NCBI RefSeq assembly: GCF_030272615.1
Contig: NC_081406.1
Location: 474,469,400-474,533,399 of the forward strand
Reading direction: 5' to 3'
Length of the DNA: 64,000 bases
Origin: Cryptomeria japonica
Taxonomy: Eukaryota; Streptophyta; Pinopsida; Cupressales; Cupressaceae
The stretch's first letter is position 1. Each line of letters starts with the position of its first letter. The notes beneath the pieces were generated by a model that was not told the DNA's origin, ran no database searches, and saw only the letters and a program-made list of their open reading frames with translations. The position numbers and the translations under genes are program-made. This document shows, in pieces, positions 9,727 to 21,150 of the stretch.

Positions 9727-10443
9727 TATGAGAGAGCAAGCTCAGCCACCAAAGGACACAACAATAAATATCATCTCAAACAAATCCACGACATTTGAGC
9801 AAAATAGATACCAGAGGTTGCCACCTTCCTACAAAATGATGACCACCTCTGCACGAAACTCATAACCATAAATCAATATAAGCATGCCAAAACCAAAGAC
9901 AAGATGGCCACATGAACGAAATCCCTCACACAAAATGAAATAACTCAATAAATTGCCACCGCAAGAGATGAGGATAAATGAATCATTAAAACTATAAGCA
10001 CAGCCCCTGGATCAAAGTACAATCATAAAGAGATAAGAACAACAAGAAACCCCGTACATTGAAAAATCCACATCGCAATAAGATAAACACAAAGCAGATT
10101 TGAAGTGTGCAAATGATGCAAAGCATAATTGTAAGATGCTCCCGCCCATCGCAAGTCCCAATTAATAACAAGGCAAAAACTCGTACCCAGACTAAGATTA
10201 GACAAAAAAATGCAGACATGATTAAGTGAAGAAGGCTAAGGCCATCAACACAACAATATGCTACATACTTGAATATAATCGCCAAGCAAGGGACAAGGTC
10301 GTGCTTCTGCCACCTTATTAGTTTCCTTGTAACAATAGACCATAAAGTAAGAATTATTCAAACTGAGCAAGCATTCTTGTCCAAACAAAACTTTAGATGC
10401 TAGGAGTGCAATGGGCTATTAGTGACCATATAATACCCTTAGA
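9727..10443. other. LINE 3' region without a supported gene
   Basis: Between the RNase H stop and the unidentified 3' frame there are only short open stretches without recognisable motifs. It is probably LINE 3' UTR. Confidence 0.5.
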
Positions 10444-11085
10444 TTAGATTAAATACTCTAGGAGAATATCATGAGGAATGTCACTTGCCTCCATATTCTT
10501 AAATTGAGCACCAGAATCAATTGCAGTATTCGCCAAACAATCTACAAGCCAATTAAGTTCTCTATAACAATGCGATATCGAGAATGTATCAAAAAATGAC
10601 AACTTTTCCAAAACATGCTCCAATATGTACTTCAAATACCAACAATTGCTCTTACTGGACAAAACACTCTGAATAATGACCATCGAGTCCCCCTGAATTA
10701 ATAGATTTTTAATCCCTAAAGAGATAGCCAAATCAATCCCTAGAGATAAAGCTTGGCACTCAGCAAAATTGTTTGACTGGGAACCAAGGGCATGACACTG
10801 ACCTGCTAGCAAGACTGCCTTGTGGTAAAAAATAGCCATACCAGCCCCATCAAACCCTAGATTACCCCTAGAATCTCCATCAAAATGAAGCTTGAAATGT
10901 CCCAGAGGAGGAGGATCCCATCTAGCAACAAGTCTCTTATTAATAGTAATAAGACCTTTTGCGACATACCCGTGAGAAGGGATAGCAGAGAGAGATTTCC
11001 AGGTCCTTGTAATCCTACCATCCCAATGAGAGAAGGATGTCAAATTCTCCAAATTTTTATGTATGTATGACATAGCCACCTCCAA
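10444..11085 (-). pseudogene. LINE 1 C-terminal RNase H domain
   Basis: A plant RVT_3-type RNase H, which degrades RNA in RNA-DNA hybrids. All four acidic positions are visible: the HFDGDSRGN strand, Glu in NFAECQAL, Asp in IQGDSMVI, and the last Asp in HCYRELNWLVDCLA. It shares the frame of the RT and zf-RVT pieces upstream and is the C-terminus of the same ORF2 protein, separated from them by in-frame stops. The domain itself looks complete. Confidence 0.85.
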
Positions 11086-11238
11086 GATAGAAGCCTGAAT
11101 CTTGGTTAAAATGTCAGAGAGCGAAGATGATTGCTTTCTAAAGATCCTATTATTTCTCTTTAACCATATGTTCCAAATGATAATTGAAGAAGAGATGAGC
11201 TAGAGACAAGCATAAAAGGAGGAGGAAAACAAGATAAG

Positions 11239-12207
11239 CTAAGCTCTAAAGTGGGAGAGAAGATCATTGCCAATAACAAAGTATAGGCCTAGTTTTTCAA
11301 ACAAACATTGCCGACATCCAAAAGAAAAATCACAGTGAAGAAACAGGTGAGAGGAAGATTCCAAATTCTTATTACACAAAACACAAGGGAAAACAACAGT
11401 CAATCCCATCCTGTCCAATCTCATCCCTGTAATAACCCTGTCCTATACAACAAGCCAAGCAAATTCACTTGCCTTAGGAAGGCAAGCCGAATGCCAGAAC
11501 AACTTAAAGGGCCAGGAAGACAAGTCCTTAGCCGGCATTAGGGAATTATACCCATCTTTCATAGAGTATTTGCCTGATACACTCTTAGTCCAAATAAGCT
11601 CATCTTCCTTCTCAGACAAGATGAAAACTCTATTCTTAAGGACATTACAGAATTCTACTTTCAAACTGAAGTCAACATCCAGAAAGACAATTGATTTCCA
11701 TTTAGCCAACTTCAGATGACCACTTTGTACAATATCGAAATAGTTAGACAAAAAAATTCTCCATCTAACAGAAAGGATTGACTTCAATGGGGTCCAATTC
11801 CTAATGGAGTCCAAAGGAAAATGACCATTCCAAGCATCATCCCAAAATCTAGCTTTGCTACCATTATGCACAACCCAAGAAAGATGAGGCAACAAGACAC
11901 TTCTACATTTAACTAAAAAATTCCAAATAGCTGATCCATGGGGCAAACTCGAAGCATGAAATACACACTCTCTTGTCTCATTGTTAAAATACTTAGCAAA
12001 CATAATCTTAGCCCAGAGGGAATCTAGCTTATCATACAATTTCCAAACTAGCTTAGCCCCCAAGGCCAGATTTTGATTCTCCAAGCTTCTAATCCCTGAC
12101 CCACCAAGTTCTTTTGGAAGACAAACTTTATCCCAGGCTAGCAAGGGGATCCTACTTTTCCCATCCTTACTATTATTCCAAAGAAACGATCGTAGAGTAT
12201 CCTTCAA
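11239..12207 (-). pseudogene. LINE 1 RT C-terminal and zf-RVT region
   Basis: Continues the RT frame. LRSFLWNNS followed by a GGSGIRSLENQNLAL segment is the usual post-RT block of plant L1 ORF2. The zf-RVT region ends with CVLCNKNLESSSHLFLHC, a Cys-Cys-His-Cys arrangement. One in-frame stop at about 11443 separates the two parts, and further stops isolate them from the RT (12208-12450) and the RNase H. Confidence 0.85.
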
Positions 12208-12450
12208 ACTAACAAGAACAAACTTTGGAGCTTTGAGAATTTACATTAAGTAAATTGGCACCGCATTCAACACAGACTTAATCAGAACAATTTTCCCTGC
12301 CATGGTAAGCCATTTGTGGTTCCAGGACAGGATTTTCTTTGATATCCCAGAAATTACTTTATCCCAAAAGCCCACCTTGTCTTTTTCAACAAAAAAGGGG
12401 ATCCCAAGGTAGCTGCAAGGGAAATCCCCAAGTCGGAAACCCCAAAAATT

Positions 12451-13764
12451 CTAAAGCCTACCCTGAATCAAGGGGTGAATATTTAAGAAGAATATCCTAG
12501 ATTTATCCTTATTGACCTTCTGACTAGAAAATGAAGCATAATTCTTAACCACTTTATCAATAATTCTAGCCTCATTCAAAGATGCATTGTCGAACAAAAG
12601 GGTGTCATCAGCAAAAAGGCAATGAGAAATCCTCTGATCAAAATTATGAATTTGAATCCCCTTCCATAAACCACTCAATCTAACTGCTCTAATTGCCCAA
12701 CTCAAGGTTTCGGCTAGTAAAATAAACAAGAAAGGGGATAGGGGATCCCCTTGCCTCAAACCCCTAGAAGAATGAAAGAACCCACAAGGAGACCCATTAA
12801 CAAGAATCGAGAATCTAGCCGAGGAGATGCATGACATGATCCATTTTATCCAAGCCAACGAGAAACCCAGCCTCGACAAGACAACTTTTAATGCATTCCA
12901 TTCTACCCTGTCATATGCCTTCATCATATCTAACTTTAGAATCATGGCAGAACATTTATGGACTGATATTGAATGAAGAACCTCATGTGCAACTATTTCC
13001 CCCTCCGATGTTTCCCTTTTTGGGACAAAACCTCCTTGCTCTAAAGAAGTAATTTTCGGTAAAAGTTTAGCCAATCTCATAGAAATCACTTTTGTGAAGA
13101 TCTTGTAGAGGGTATTACATAAATCTATAGGACAAAAATCTGCAAAATTTTTAGGGTCCTCCTTCTTAGGTATAATGACTATCAAGGTAGTATTTATTTC
13201 CTTAAGGACTGACCTATTTTGTCTAGCTTCCTCAAGGGCCAAAAGAACATCCGGACCCACAAATTCCCAACATTTCTGGAAGAATAAAGGAGTGAATCCA
13301 TCAGGCCCAGGTGCCTTGTCTGGATTCATAGCAAAAACAGCCCCCCTAACCTCCTCTAATGAAAAAGGAGACATTAACATTCTATTGTCATCAAAAGAGA
13401 TTAAAGAGGGAATATGAGATGTGATATTATTAGAGACATCGTTGCTTTCTGATGAAAGTAAATTCTTAAAAAACTTAACTGTTTCACTAGTAATATCATA
13501 TGAATCAGAAAGAATATTCCCATGACAGTCCTGAATACAAGTAATCCTACTCCTAGCCCTTTTCAATTTAGTTGAAGAATGGAAAATTTTTGTATTTTTA
13601 TCCCCATCAGATAACCATAACTCCCTAGATTTTTGTCTCCAATATACCTCCTCTCTCGCCAAAATTTCCTCTAACTCACTCCTAAGAGACTTAATTTCAT
13701 CAAACACCCTAGGACCCATTCCATGTTGAATCACATGCCTATTCAATACTTCAATCATATCCAA
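12451..13764 (-). pseudogene. LINE 1 reverse transcriptase
   Basis: Contains the L1 RT blocks in order: SDGDKNTKIFH, the NPDKAPGPDGF block, IIPKKEDPKNFADF (consensus Arg-Pro-Ile replaced by Cys-Pro-Ile next to it), LKLDMMKAYDRVEW with a catalytic Asp, GLRQGDPLSPFLF, and the FADD catalytic motif in CLFADDTLLF. It is cut at its C-terminal side by a stop at 12451. It is in a different frame from the endonuclease, which overlaps its first bases, so a frameshift near 13760 splits ORF2. Confidence 0.92.
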
Positions 13765-14690
13765 AATCCTTGCTTTTCTACAAAGATATTTTTAAAATGT
13801 AGAGAATTCCACTCCCTAATATTTTTCTTTAAAAATTTGATCTTCTTAACAATCTGAAACATTCTAGAACCTCTTACGAATGGAGCCTCACCCCACCATT
13901 TCCGAAGAAGGGGTAGGAAAGAAGGATCCCTAAACCACATGGGTTCAAACTTAAAAGGAAACTTATGAGTAGATCTATCTTTCAAAAAAGAGAGGGAGAC
14001 ATGAAAGTGATCTAACCCCGATAATGGAAGGATAGAAGAAAAAAACTCAATATCTGAATCAAACCAATTGCAGGAAAGCAAAAATCTATCCAATCTCTTC
14101 ACAATTTGAGATAAATATTTCCTCATATTTGTGTAGGTAAAAAGACCATTATTTGGCTTACAGTCAAAAAGAGACATATCAAAAATAAAATCATTACAAT
14201 CATCCGTAGATTTCTTATTAGGACAAATACCCCCTGTCTTTTCACCCGAATCTAGAATTGTATTGAAGTCCCCCCAAAAAATAATAAAAGAATGATCCAT
14301 AAGGGGGGATGACACCCTTATAAGTTCTTGCCAAAGGTTGCATTTAGCCAAAACACCCGAGGGGGCATAAATATTAAAAAGCCATACTTTGAACATAGAA
14401 GTTTTGTTAGACACTAATGATAGCATCCAATTAGGAGTAGAAGCAACCAGTTCTACATCTACCACAAAATCATTCCATAACAAGGTTAAGCCCCCCGACG
14501 CCCTAGAAGCCGGACATGAAAGAAATTTCCACTTCTTCCAAGAGGAAAAAACAAACTCAGAATTCTCCAAAGAGAGCTTAGTCTCTTGAAGCATACCTAT
14601 ATCCCACTTAACCAAGTCCAATTGAGACTTGATCAAGTGTCTCTTGTTAGGGGCATTTAAGCCCCAAACATTCTAGGAAATAATCCTCAT
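13755..14690 (-). pseudogene. LINE 1 apurinic-type endonuclease (ORF2 N-terminus)
   Basis: ORF2 starts at an ATG at 14688-14690 (MRIIS, then a TAG where Trp is expected, then NVWGLNAPNKR). Endonuclease motifs follow: the metal-binding Glu in MLQETKLS, WGDFNTIL and KRLDRFLLS. The final Ser-Asp-His motif reads GLDHFHV, so Ser is replaced by Leu while Asp-His is kept. This domain nicks target DNA for target-primed reverse transcription. The start ATG overlaps the ORF1 stop as ATGA. Confidence 0.88.
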
Positions 14691-16935
14691 TGCCCTCGAG
14701 GTGAGGTCGACACTCCCCTCTTTTCATCCTTAGGGGAAGAAGTATTCCCCCCAAAGCTTTTATGTAAACTCGTCTTAACAGCCACAGATCTAGTGGCTGG
14801 AGGACTAATTAGGCACTTCTTTTTCTTTTTAATGGAACTCGAGCGATGGCCAATGTTTTTCTCCTTATCCAAAGACAAGGTTGAAACCTTCTTAACCCCA
14901 GGAGAAGGAGACATCACTTGCTGAATACTTGCATCAATTTCTAATTGAGTTTTACGGTTTTTTGGAGGTCTGCCCCTACCCGGTGACACAAAAGGGACAG
15001 GGAATTTCATCTCTACTTTAGCAATAGGAGGACCTAAAGGAGAGGATGGCATTTTACCTGAAGGTAACTGAGAAGAAGACACCATTCCCAAGGTTCCACC
15101 TTATTTAAAACATCCAGAGCAACATCATTATTGAGAACCTCAAAAGGGTTAAAGGAAGGGGAAAGAGGCAAGCTCTTATGAATTGAATTCAAATCATTCT
15201 TGATAGAATACACAACCCTATATGAAACCTCCTCATCTAACTGATCCTTATTACTATTGAGCAGATTCTCAACTTGCTGAATAATATGTTCATCTGGAGA
15301 AATATCCGGAAGCTCCTAAGTCTTGCCATACCCCAGATTAGGCTTACTATATGCTAATTCTTTTACCTTTTGAATTAAGAGAACATCATCTTGACTTAAA
15401 GGAGTAGGCTTAACAGGGGCATTATCCCCTTCAACTCCATTATGCTCTCGAATGTTCATCTGAGCACTCGGTTCTTCTAAAGAAATAGAATCCTTATCAC
15501 CCATTTTACCATCAAGCCCACCCTCCTGAATAAAATTACAATGAATGGGACCTTGAGAGGCTTTAGGGGAGGAAGGTCTTTTATGACCAGAATGCCAAGA
15601 ATTAACACCCTGATCCTGACAAGCAGGCTTAGAACTATTAACCCCCTCTGGACCTACCTAATTTAAATTGTTCAAAACACCCTCCACCTTATCAGAGGAA
15701 GCATTATGGATAAACTGATCTTCATTGTTCCCTTCAGGTCCCTCCCTTGGCTGATAATCAGAATCAAAAGAGACGTGGAGAGAAGGAGTTTTAGCAGGAA
15801 CGAGATTCAAAGAGACATCAAAACCACCCTTAGCATGTGTAACAGATTTGGAAGTACTACAAAAATCCAAGAACAAAGGGGCATCCACAACAATCGGATT
15901 TTGAATAAGGTCATTATCCAACTTGTCAATATGTTGTTTCCAAATACCCTCATTTGACTTAATATTACATGAAATCGGGCATACGGAAGTAGGGGTAACC
16001 AACACACAGATTTTTACCAAAACCTTCCCTTCCACAAAATCAGATTTAGATGTCAAAAACATCCCAAAATTATCTCCTATCGATTTCAAAACTTCTGGGT
16101 CCATGAATTCGAAGGGAAGTTTAGGCAACCCAAACCAGACCGAATTATTTTTAGGCTTAGCCCATTCTGGTACAAAAAAAGGCTTCCAAGCAGATAACAT
16201 AAGCAAATTATTGCCAAACCAATGAAACGGATTCGCAAGAACATCATCCCTAAAATGAAGGGATTCAAAGACAAATACAAAGGAATTCATAGATAATAAC
16301 TAAAAATAAACCAATGTAAACCAACGTTTCCTCAATTTAGAATGCAACTTAGACAAATTAGTTTGAGGACCCCAGAATTCCCCCGAGAGTGCAACAGAAT
16401 GTAATCTAGAAGCCCTCTTTGCCACAAAAGAACCTCTATAATCAAAACATGGTTCATCCCCCTTACCTTTTGCCAATCCTGAAACAGAGTGGGTCAAGTT
16501 ACCAGCATTCACCTTATCCTTACCAACGCTAGAAGCCTTCAAGTTTAGAATCTCCAGAGCACCCTCCGGTTTGAAAGACATAGATGCCCTAGATATCTCC
16601 ATGCTTCCCGCACCCACCACCTGAGCAAACAACCTCTTATCACCACCGTAATTGAACCTCTGATTCGTGGTTTTCAAATTCTTATGTTTTCCCTATCCAT
16701 TGCCACCCTGAGCTCACGAAATAAACCTTCCACTATGATGCTGCCGACTCTGATATTTCCTAAAAAACCCTTGAAAGTATCTCAAAATCGGGCGAAAAAA
16801 CCCGTTATGCCTGCCTTGAAGCACCTGCGGAGCCCTATCCTCCCATTTTCCCTTAGAAAAAACCCATTGGGGCACATGTAGCAGATCCTCCCATGCCACA
16901 TCTGCCCAAGCACCGAGCTGCCTTCTCTCGCCCAT
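14687..16935 (-). pseudogene. LINE 1 ORF1 (DUF4283-type nucleic-acid binding protein)
   Basis: Starts MGERRQLGAWADVAW at 16935. The frame continues through stops near 16714, 16300 and 15658 to about 15316, then shifts once before the last part (15091-14687). The block around 16080-16270 (WFGNNLLMLSAWKPFF, then VWFGLPKLPFEF) matches the DUF4283/RRM-like region usual in plant L1 ORF1. The last part is basic (SSSIKKKKKCLISPP) and ends at a TGA that overlaps the ORF2 start. The family CCHC knuckle is not evident. The product would package LINE RNA. Confidence 0.78.
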
Positions 16936-16986
16936 TACAGGTGCGAAAAAATGTCGACTGATTAATAAATTATAACTTTTATTAAT

Positions 16987-17000
16987 GTAATTCTTTAATT
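16987..17000 (+). repeat. Target-site duplication, right copy, LINE 1
   Basis: Identical to 8721-8734. After it the LTR of element A resumes (ATTTGATTAAATT). Confidence 0.85.
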
Positions 17001-18072
17001 ATTTGATTAAATTAAATATTTCTTTTTATCAGAATATTTAACATTTCTAATTATCGAATTTCTATCATTTCATCATTTAATCAATTAACCCTATCTCAAT
17101 TATTAATTAAATATAAATTATATTAATTAATTGTGACATTTTCCTTAGTTAAATAATCTTTATTATTTAATTAATTCAATTTCCTATGATTAAATAATTT
17201 CATTAAAATTATTTAATTCTTCCAATCCCCAAATTCTAATTCCAATTAATTCCATCTAATTTAAATATATCTTTCCCAAATTTGAATTTCACTTAATTTC
17301 AATTAATTTCATTTCTTCCAAATTCACATTTCACCAAATCTGAATTTCAGTTAATTTCATGTGCATTTTAGCATTCAAAAGTCCAAATTCAAATCCAAAT
17401 TGAAAATGAAAATCAAATTCAATTTCAAAATCCTACAGCACATGCTAAAATTAGAACTGATTGATCAAATCAACTATCTAATTAGTTAACTCAGTTAACG
17501 CATCAATCTCCCATTTTAACTCAAAATCAGCTTTTTATGACTAATCAATCATTTTGGTCTTCTAATCCATCAACTTAGTCATCCAATTCATCAACTCAGT
17601 CAATTGACTAGACTATTCAGTGTACTAGTTAATCAATTGAGTTCACTCCTCAATCAATTCAGTTGACTCCTCAATCTAATGAGTTAATAGATCAATCAAT
17701 TTTAGTTGTCTATAAATCAACACTTGAGTTCAAATTCTCACCTCCTTTGTGTTGAAAATCTATAAATTCGACCTATTTTCTCAATTCAAGCTAGAATCAC
17801 ATAATAGAGAATCACAGTCTTCAAAGTTATTGTCCATATTATGTAGGAAATCAAGTGCAATGCCTGAGAGCCACCTACATCAACAATAATAGAGAAGAGC
17901 AATGGAAGCTTCATCACACCAATTGAGGGAGTTTAAATTAGATTTAATATCATTCTGCAATTGATTTGATGTTATTTCATTGTAATTTAGGAGTAATTTT
18001 ATTAGATTAGAGTTGGTAATTTGCTCTGATAATCTAATTATGTTATTTACACTTAATTTACCTCTAAATACA

Positions 18073-18391
18073 TTTCCATGTGGGATGTGCTTTCTATACC
18101 ATCCCAAAGAGATATGTTCCAAGAGGCATTAAAGGATATCAATGGCGCAGGGGAAACAACAAAAGTTTGCAGCTCATCCAACCCAAAAAGTTTGGTGCAA
18201 CCTGTGGAGGCAGAAAATTCAAAAAGGATCAGTAAGCCGCCCCCTTTATATCTCTCTATGATTATAGGAGATAATTTAGTGTATAATTGAATGATATATT
18301 CAGGGGCTAGCAACTCAGTAATTCCCAAGAACGTGGCTACTCGTCTAGGTATTAAGTATGAGATTGTGAGTAGGGGAGTTGTGCAACTTTA
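18073..18391 (+). pseudogene. Element C retropepsin, N-terminal part
   Basis: The frame reads MWDVLSIPSQRDMFQEAL, a conserved block upstream of Ty3 proteases also seen in D and E. The protease strand LYLSMIIGDNLVYN follows. The active-site motif is altered: Asp-Ser-Gly-Ala-Ser appears as Tyr-Ser-Gly-Ala-Ser, and a TGA sits where the preceding Cys is expected. It ends at the copia target duplication and continues at 26159. It is non-functional. Confidence 0.75.
18387..18391 (+). repeat. Target-site duplication CTTTA, left copy
   Basis: CTTTA directly before the copia LTR, repeated at 26154-26158. Confidence 0.9.
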
Positions 18392-19917
18392 TGATAGTTT
18401 TGATACTTAATGTAAGTACAGATCTAATAGCCAACAAGATGAGAGGGGTGGGGGGGTGAATCATACAAACTTAATCTTCCATAAAAACATCAGATTCAAC
18501 CTCGGTAACATATACTTCAGTAATATAACCAAAACTGCTAAACATGCAAACTCAAAAGCATATAAACATCATAAACCTCATAACACCAGATTTAACGTGG
18601 AAACCCAAATAGGGAAAAACCACTATGGGATTTCGGACCCACTAAGAAATATACTCTTCTAGAGTATGCTCGGTTAAAAGCAAATCCTGTTATAGATTAC
18701 AAACACATTGCTAGATGTGACCCGGTTAAGGGATTTCCCTCAGATCTGTTAGGATCTTCACCTTGTTAGAAGTGACCTTGTTAAATGATTTCAAACACTC
18801 AATCAGAATGTCACCTTTCTAGAGGGTTTTACAAATAAGACTGTTAAGTCCACTTGGTTAAGAGATTTTCTGTCACTTTCACAAAATAACAGTAATAAAA
18901 ATCTATCTGCAACTTCACATCTAAAATGCTAAAGCACATTCTTATTTTCTCAATACACTCTAGACATAGAACTAATCTTGTCCATCTGTTGGGCTTCTAT
19001 ACTCTATTATTCAAATAGGTCTTCAAGCTTCTATGCTCGATAATCACTATGTAGCATCCCTGTGCATACATTTGCCCGCATACATTGTTTATCAATAGTT
19101 CCCTATTTATAAACAATTCGCCAACCGCTTAATCTCATTGATCACATTTCCCATGATCAATCATAGCCATCAAATCTTCAAACTTTGACCAGGTTCAATG
19201 TATCCTTCCATCTGAAAATGTTTTACCCCGCCTAGGAACTTGCATACATTTCTTGGAACTTGTGCTAGGGTATTGCGGTTCAATCTGAGCTGTAGATCTT
19301 CATGCCGATTTTTCTTTGCCATAGATTCATTAACAAACTTCATGCATGGCATACCAGTCATTTAATCAGTTCCAGCTCATCAGCTTCCTTCATTAAATAA
19401 CGCATGTAACCATTTAATGTATTCAGTTATAGCTCGGTTACAACTTGGTAACAACTCGGTAAATACTAAACTTCACTCGGTAGACATTCTGCCTTCATTA
19501 ACCGATAGCAATAACCTTAGGGTTTACCGACTAGGTTCTTTGCTTGGTAACATAGTATAGTATTAACCTTACAATTTACAACATATGTATGGTGTTAAAA
19601 CAATCTAAACATCATGATCTCATCATTGTTTGACTCGGTAATAGTTTCCCATTGAATACCTTATTCATCCCTTTATTTATCATATTTTTTCTGTGTCTTT
19701 TACCGACATCTTTAAACTCTTCAAATCATACTTCTCAAGACATGGCAACATCATACTGAATTAGAAAATCAATCTCTTGACATCAATGACAAAATAATAA
19801 TATCAAGACAGTAAACATCCTTAATCAGTTATATCCATAATCATTAACAACCTTCTCAATATCCTTATTGAAATGCCAACAATCTCCCATTGTCTGTTAT
19901 AATGCCAAATGCCAACA
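18392..19917 (-). repeat. Copia 3' LTR
   Basis: Plus-strand ends TGATAG and CCAACA. Close copy of 24632-26153. Near its start is GAGAGGGGTGGGGGGGTGAA, a G-rich block shared with the LTRs of element B and the deleted copia element. Confidence 0.9.
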
Positions 19918-19932
19918 ATCTCCCCCTTTGGC
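19918..19932 (-). other. Polypurine tract of the copia element
   Basis: On the minus strand CCAAAGGGGGAGAT immediately precedes the 3' LTR. Nearly the same tract adjoins the LTRs of B and the deleted copia element. Confidence 0.8.
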
Positions 19933-20365
19933 ATTGATGGAAAAACAAATTGATTTGACCTTAAAAAGATTCAGATTGTTGTGATTCTGAAATGTTGAAA
20001 TGCTCTCTTGTTGTTATCAGAATTCTCCCCCATACATTAGACTTCTCCATTTTTTCAGTCTTCTCCCTCTTTTTCCTTCAATCTTCTTCAATCTTCTCCA
20101 ATCTTCTCCAGTCTTCTCCCCCTTTGACAACAATGCCAAAAAGTAAAGAATTAAAACATAATTTCTTCTTGTATGAAGTGAATTCCTGTTGTTGTGTATC
20201 AACTTGGTCTCGGTCAGAGCATTTGTTTTCAATTCCTGTTCCTTGTATTGTATCCTGCATTATTTCCTGTACACCTTTAGAAAACCTCCTAAAGTGTGTA
20301 AATCAACATCAACTCCTAAAAGATATTCAATAGAGTCATTGAATTGATGCTTTCACCGAACTCGG

Positions 20366-21142
20366 TCAGTGAATAGAAGATAGGGGTAGGACCCCTAACT
20401 TACTTCTGAGATATTCAAAAGTGTCCCTTGGTAGTGGCTTGGTGAAGATATCTACTATTTGTTCCTTTGTGCTAATATACTCCAGCACCACTTTCTTCTC
20501 TTGAGCTTCTTCTCTAAGATAATGATATTTGATAGAGATGTGCTTTGTCTTAGAGTGTATAACAAGATTCTTTGAAATGTTAATGGCACTAGTATTGTCA
20601 CAGAATATAGTTACTGGCTCGGTAACTTTCTCATTTATACCTTCCAACAGTTGTTTGATCCATGCAATGTTTGTACAATTCAATGTTGCAGCAACGTATT
20701 CAACTTTTGTTGTTGACTGTGAAACACATCCTTGTTTCTTGCTAAGCCAACTCACTAGTCTTTCTCCTAAAAAGAAAGCTCCTCCACTTGTGCTTTTCCT
20801 GTCATCAATCTTGTCTGCCCAATCAGCATCAGTATAAACTTTTAAATCGAAATCATTTCCTTTCTGATATACTAAGCCATAATACTCTGTGCCTTTCAAG
20901 TATCTAAATATTCTTTTGATTGTTGTCATGTGTGTTTCCTTAGGATCTGCAAAGAATCTTGCAACTATACCTACTGCATGTGCTATGTCTGGTCTATTGT
21001 GAACAACATATTGTATCTTTCCAATCATGGATCGGTAAAGTGTCTCATCAACAAATGCAGATTCATCATTCTTTGATAATTTACAGTTGGTAGTCATAGG
21101 AGTACTTACTAGTTTTGAATCCTCCATTCCAAATTTCTTCAA
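20366..21142 (-). pseudogene. Copia RNase H and RT C-terminus
   Basis: Begins in the post-RT block (KFGMEDSKLVSTPM, YRSMIGKIQYV). RNase H motifs follow: [22 protein letters not shown] with the catalytic Glu, CDNTSAINISKN, and the C-terminal TKHISIKYHYLRE and DIFTKPLPRDTFE. The frame is intact for 258 residues but out of phase with the RT upstream because of a 17-bp tandem duplication at 21171-21204. Confidence 0.92.
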
Positions 21143-21150
21143 GATTTCCT

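Larger units (their letters stand above)
8735..16986 (-). mobile_element. L1-type LINE, near full length, inserted in the LTR of element A
   Basis: Perfect 14-bp target duplications (8721-8734 and 16987-17000) bracket an 8.25-kb unit. It has an A-rich tail at its left (3') end on the minus strand. From 5' to 3' it carries ORF1 with a DUF4283-like region, an apurinic-type endonuclease, reverse transcriptase, a zf-RVT region and an RNase H. All are interrupted by in-frame stops, and one frameshift lies in each of ORF1 and ORF2. A further 244-residue open frame follows the RNase H. With only about 50 bases between the ORF1 start and the right duplication, the 5' end may be complete or slightly truncated. 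Confidence 0.92.
1..18072 (+). mobile_element. Element A: Ty3-related LTR retrotransposon without pol (LARD-like), 5' end outside window
   Basis: The last 402 bases of a 5' LTR are followed two bases later by a primer-binding site at 405-422. A polypurine tract at 8651-8662 leads into a 3' LTR that begins TGTAGACACC at 8663 and ends at 18072. The 3' LTR is split by a LINE. The roughly 8.2-kb internal region has no reverse transcriptase, RNase H or integrase that I can find; it carries one decayed Asn/Gln/Ser-rich frame (2401-4390), several tandem repeats and a small TRIM-like insertion. It is inserted into gypsy element C, whose protease frame resumes at 18073. The LTR start matches that of element D, so A is probably a non-autonomous relative of a Ty3/Tat-like family (inference). 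Its own target duplication cannot be tested because the left flank is missing. Confidence 0.8.
8663..18072 (+). repeat. 3' LTR of element A, split by LINE insertion
   Basis: The LTR consists of 8663-8734 plus 17001-18072, about 1,144 bases once the LINE is removed. It starts TGTAGACACCTAAAA and ends CA. Its last 425 bases match the 5' LTR fragment at 1-402. The part after 17001 contains a series of AT-rich imperfect palindromes (TTAATTAAAT and AATTATTTAATT types) like those in the LTR of element D. Confidence 0.85.

Noticed and set aside
10885-11070. Plus-strand open frames within the LINE (also 9472-9693, 13175-13417, 14389-14589)
   Set aside because: Antisense to well-supported LINE domains and without motifs.
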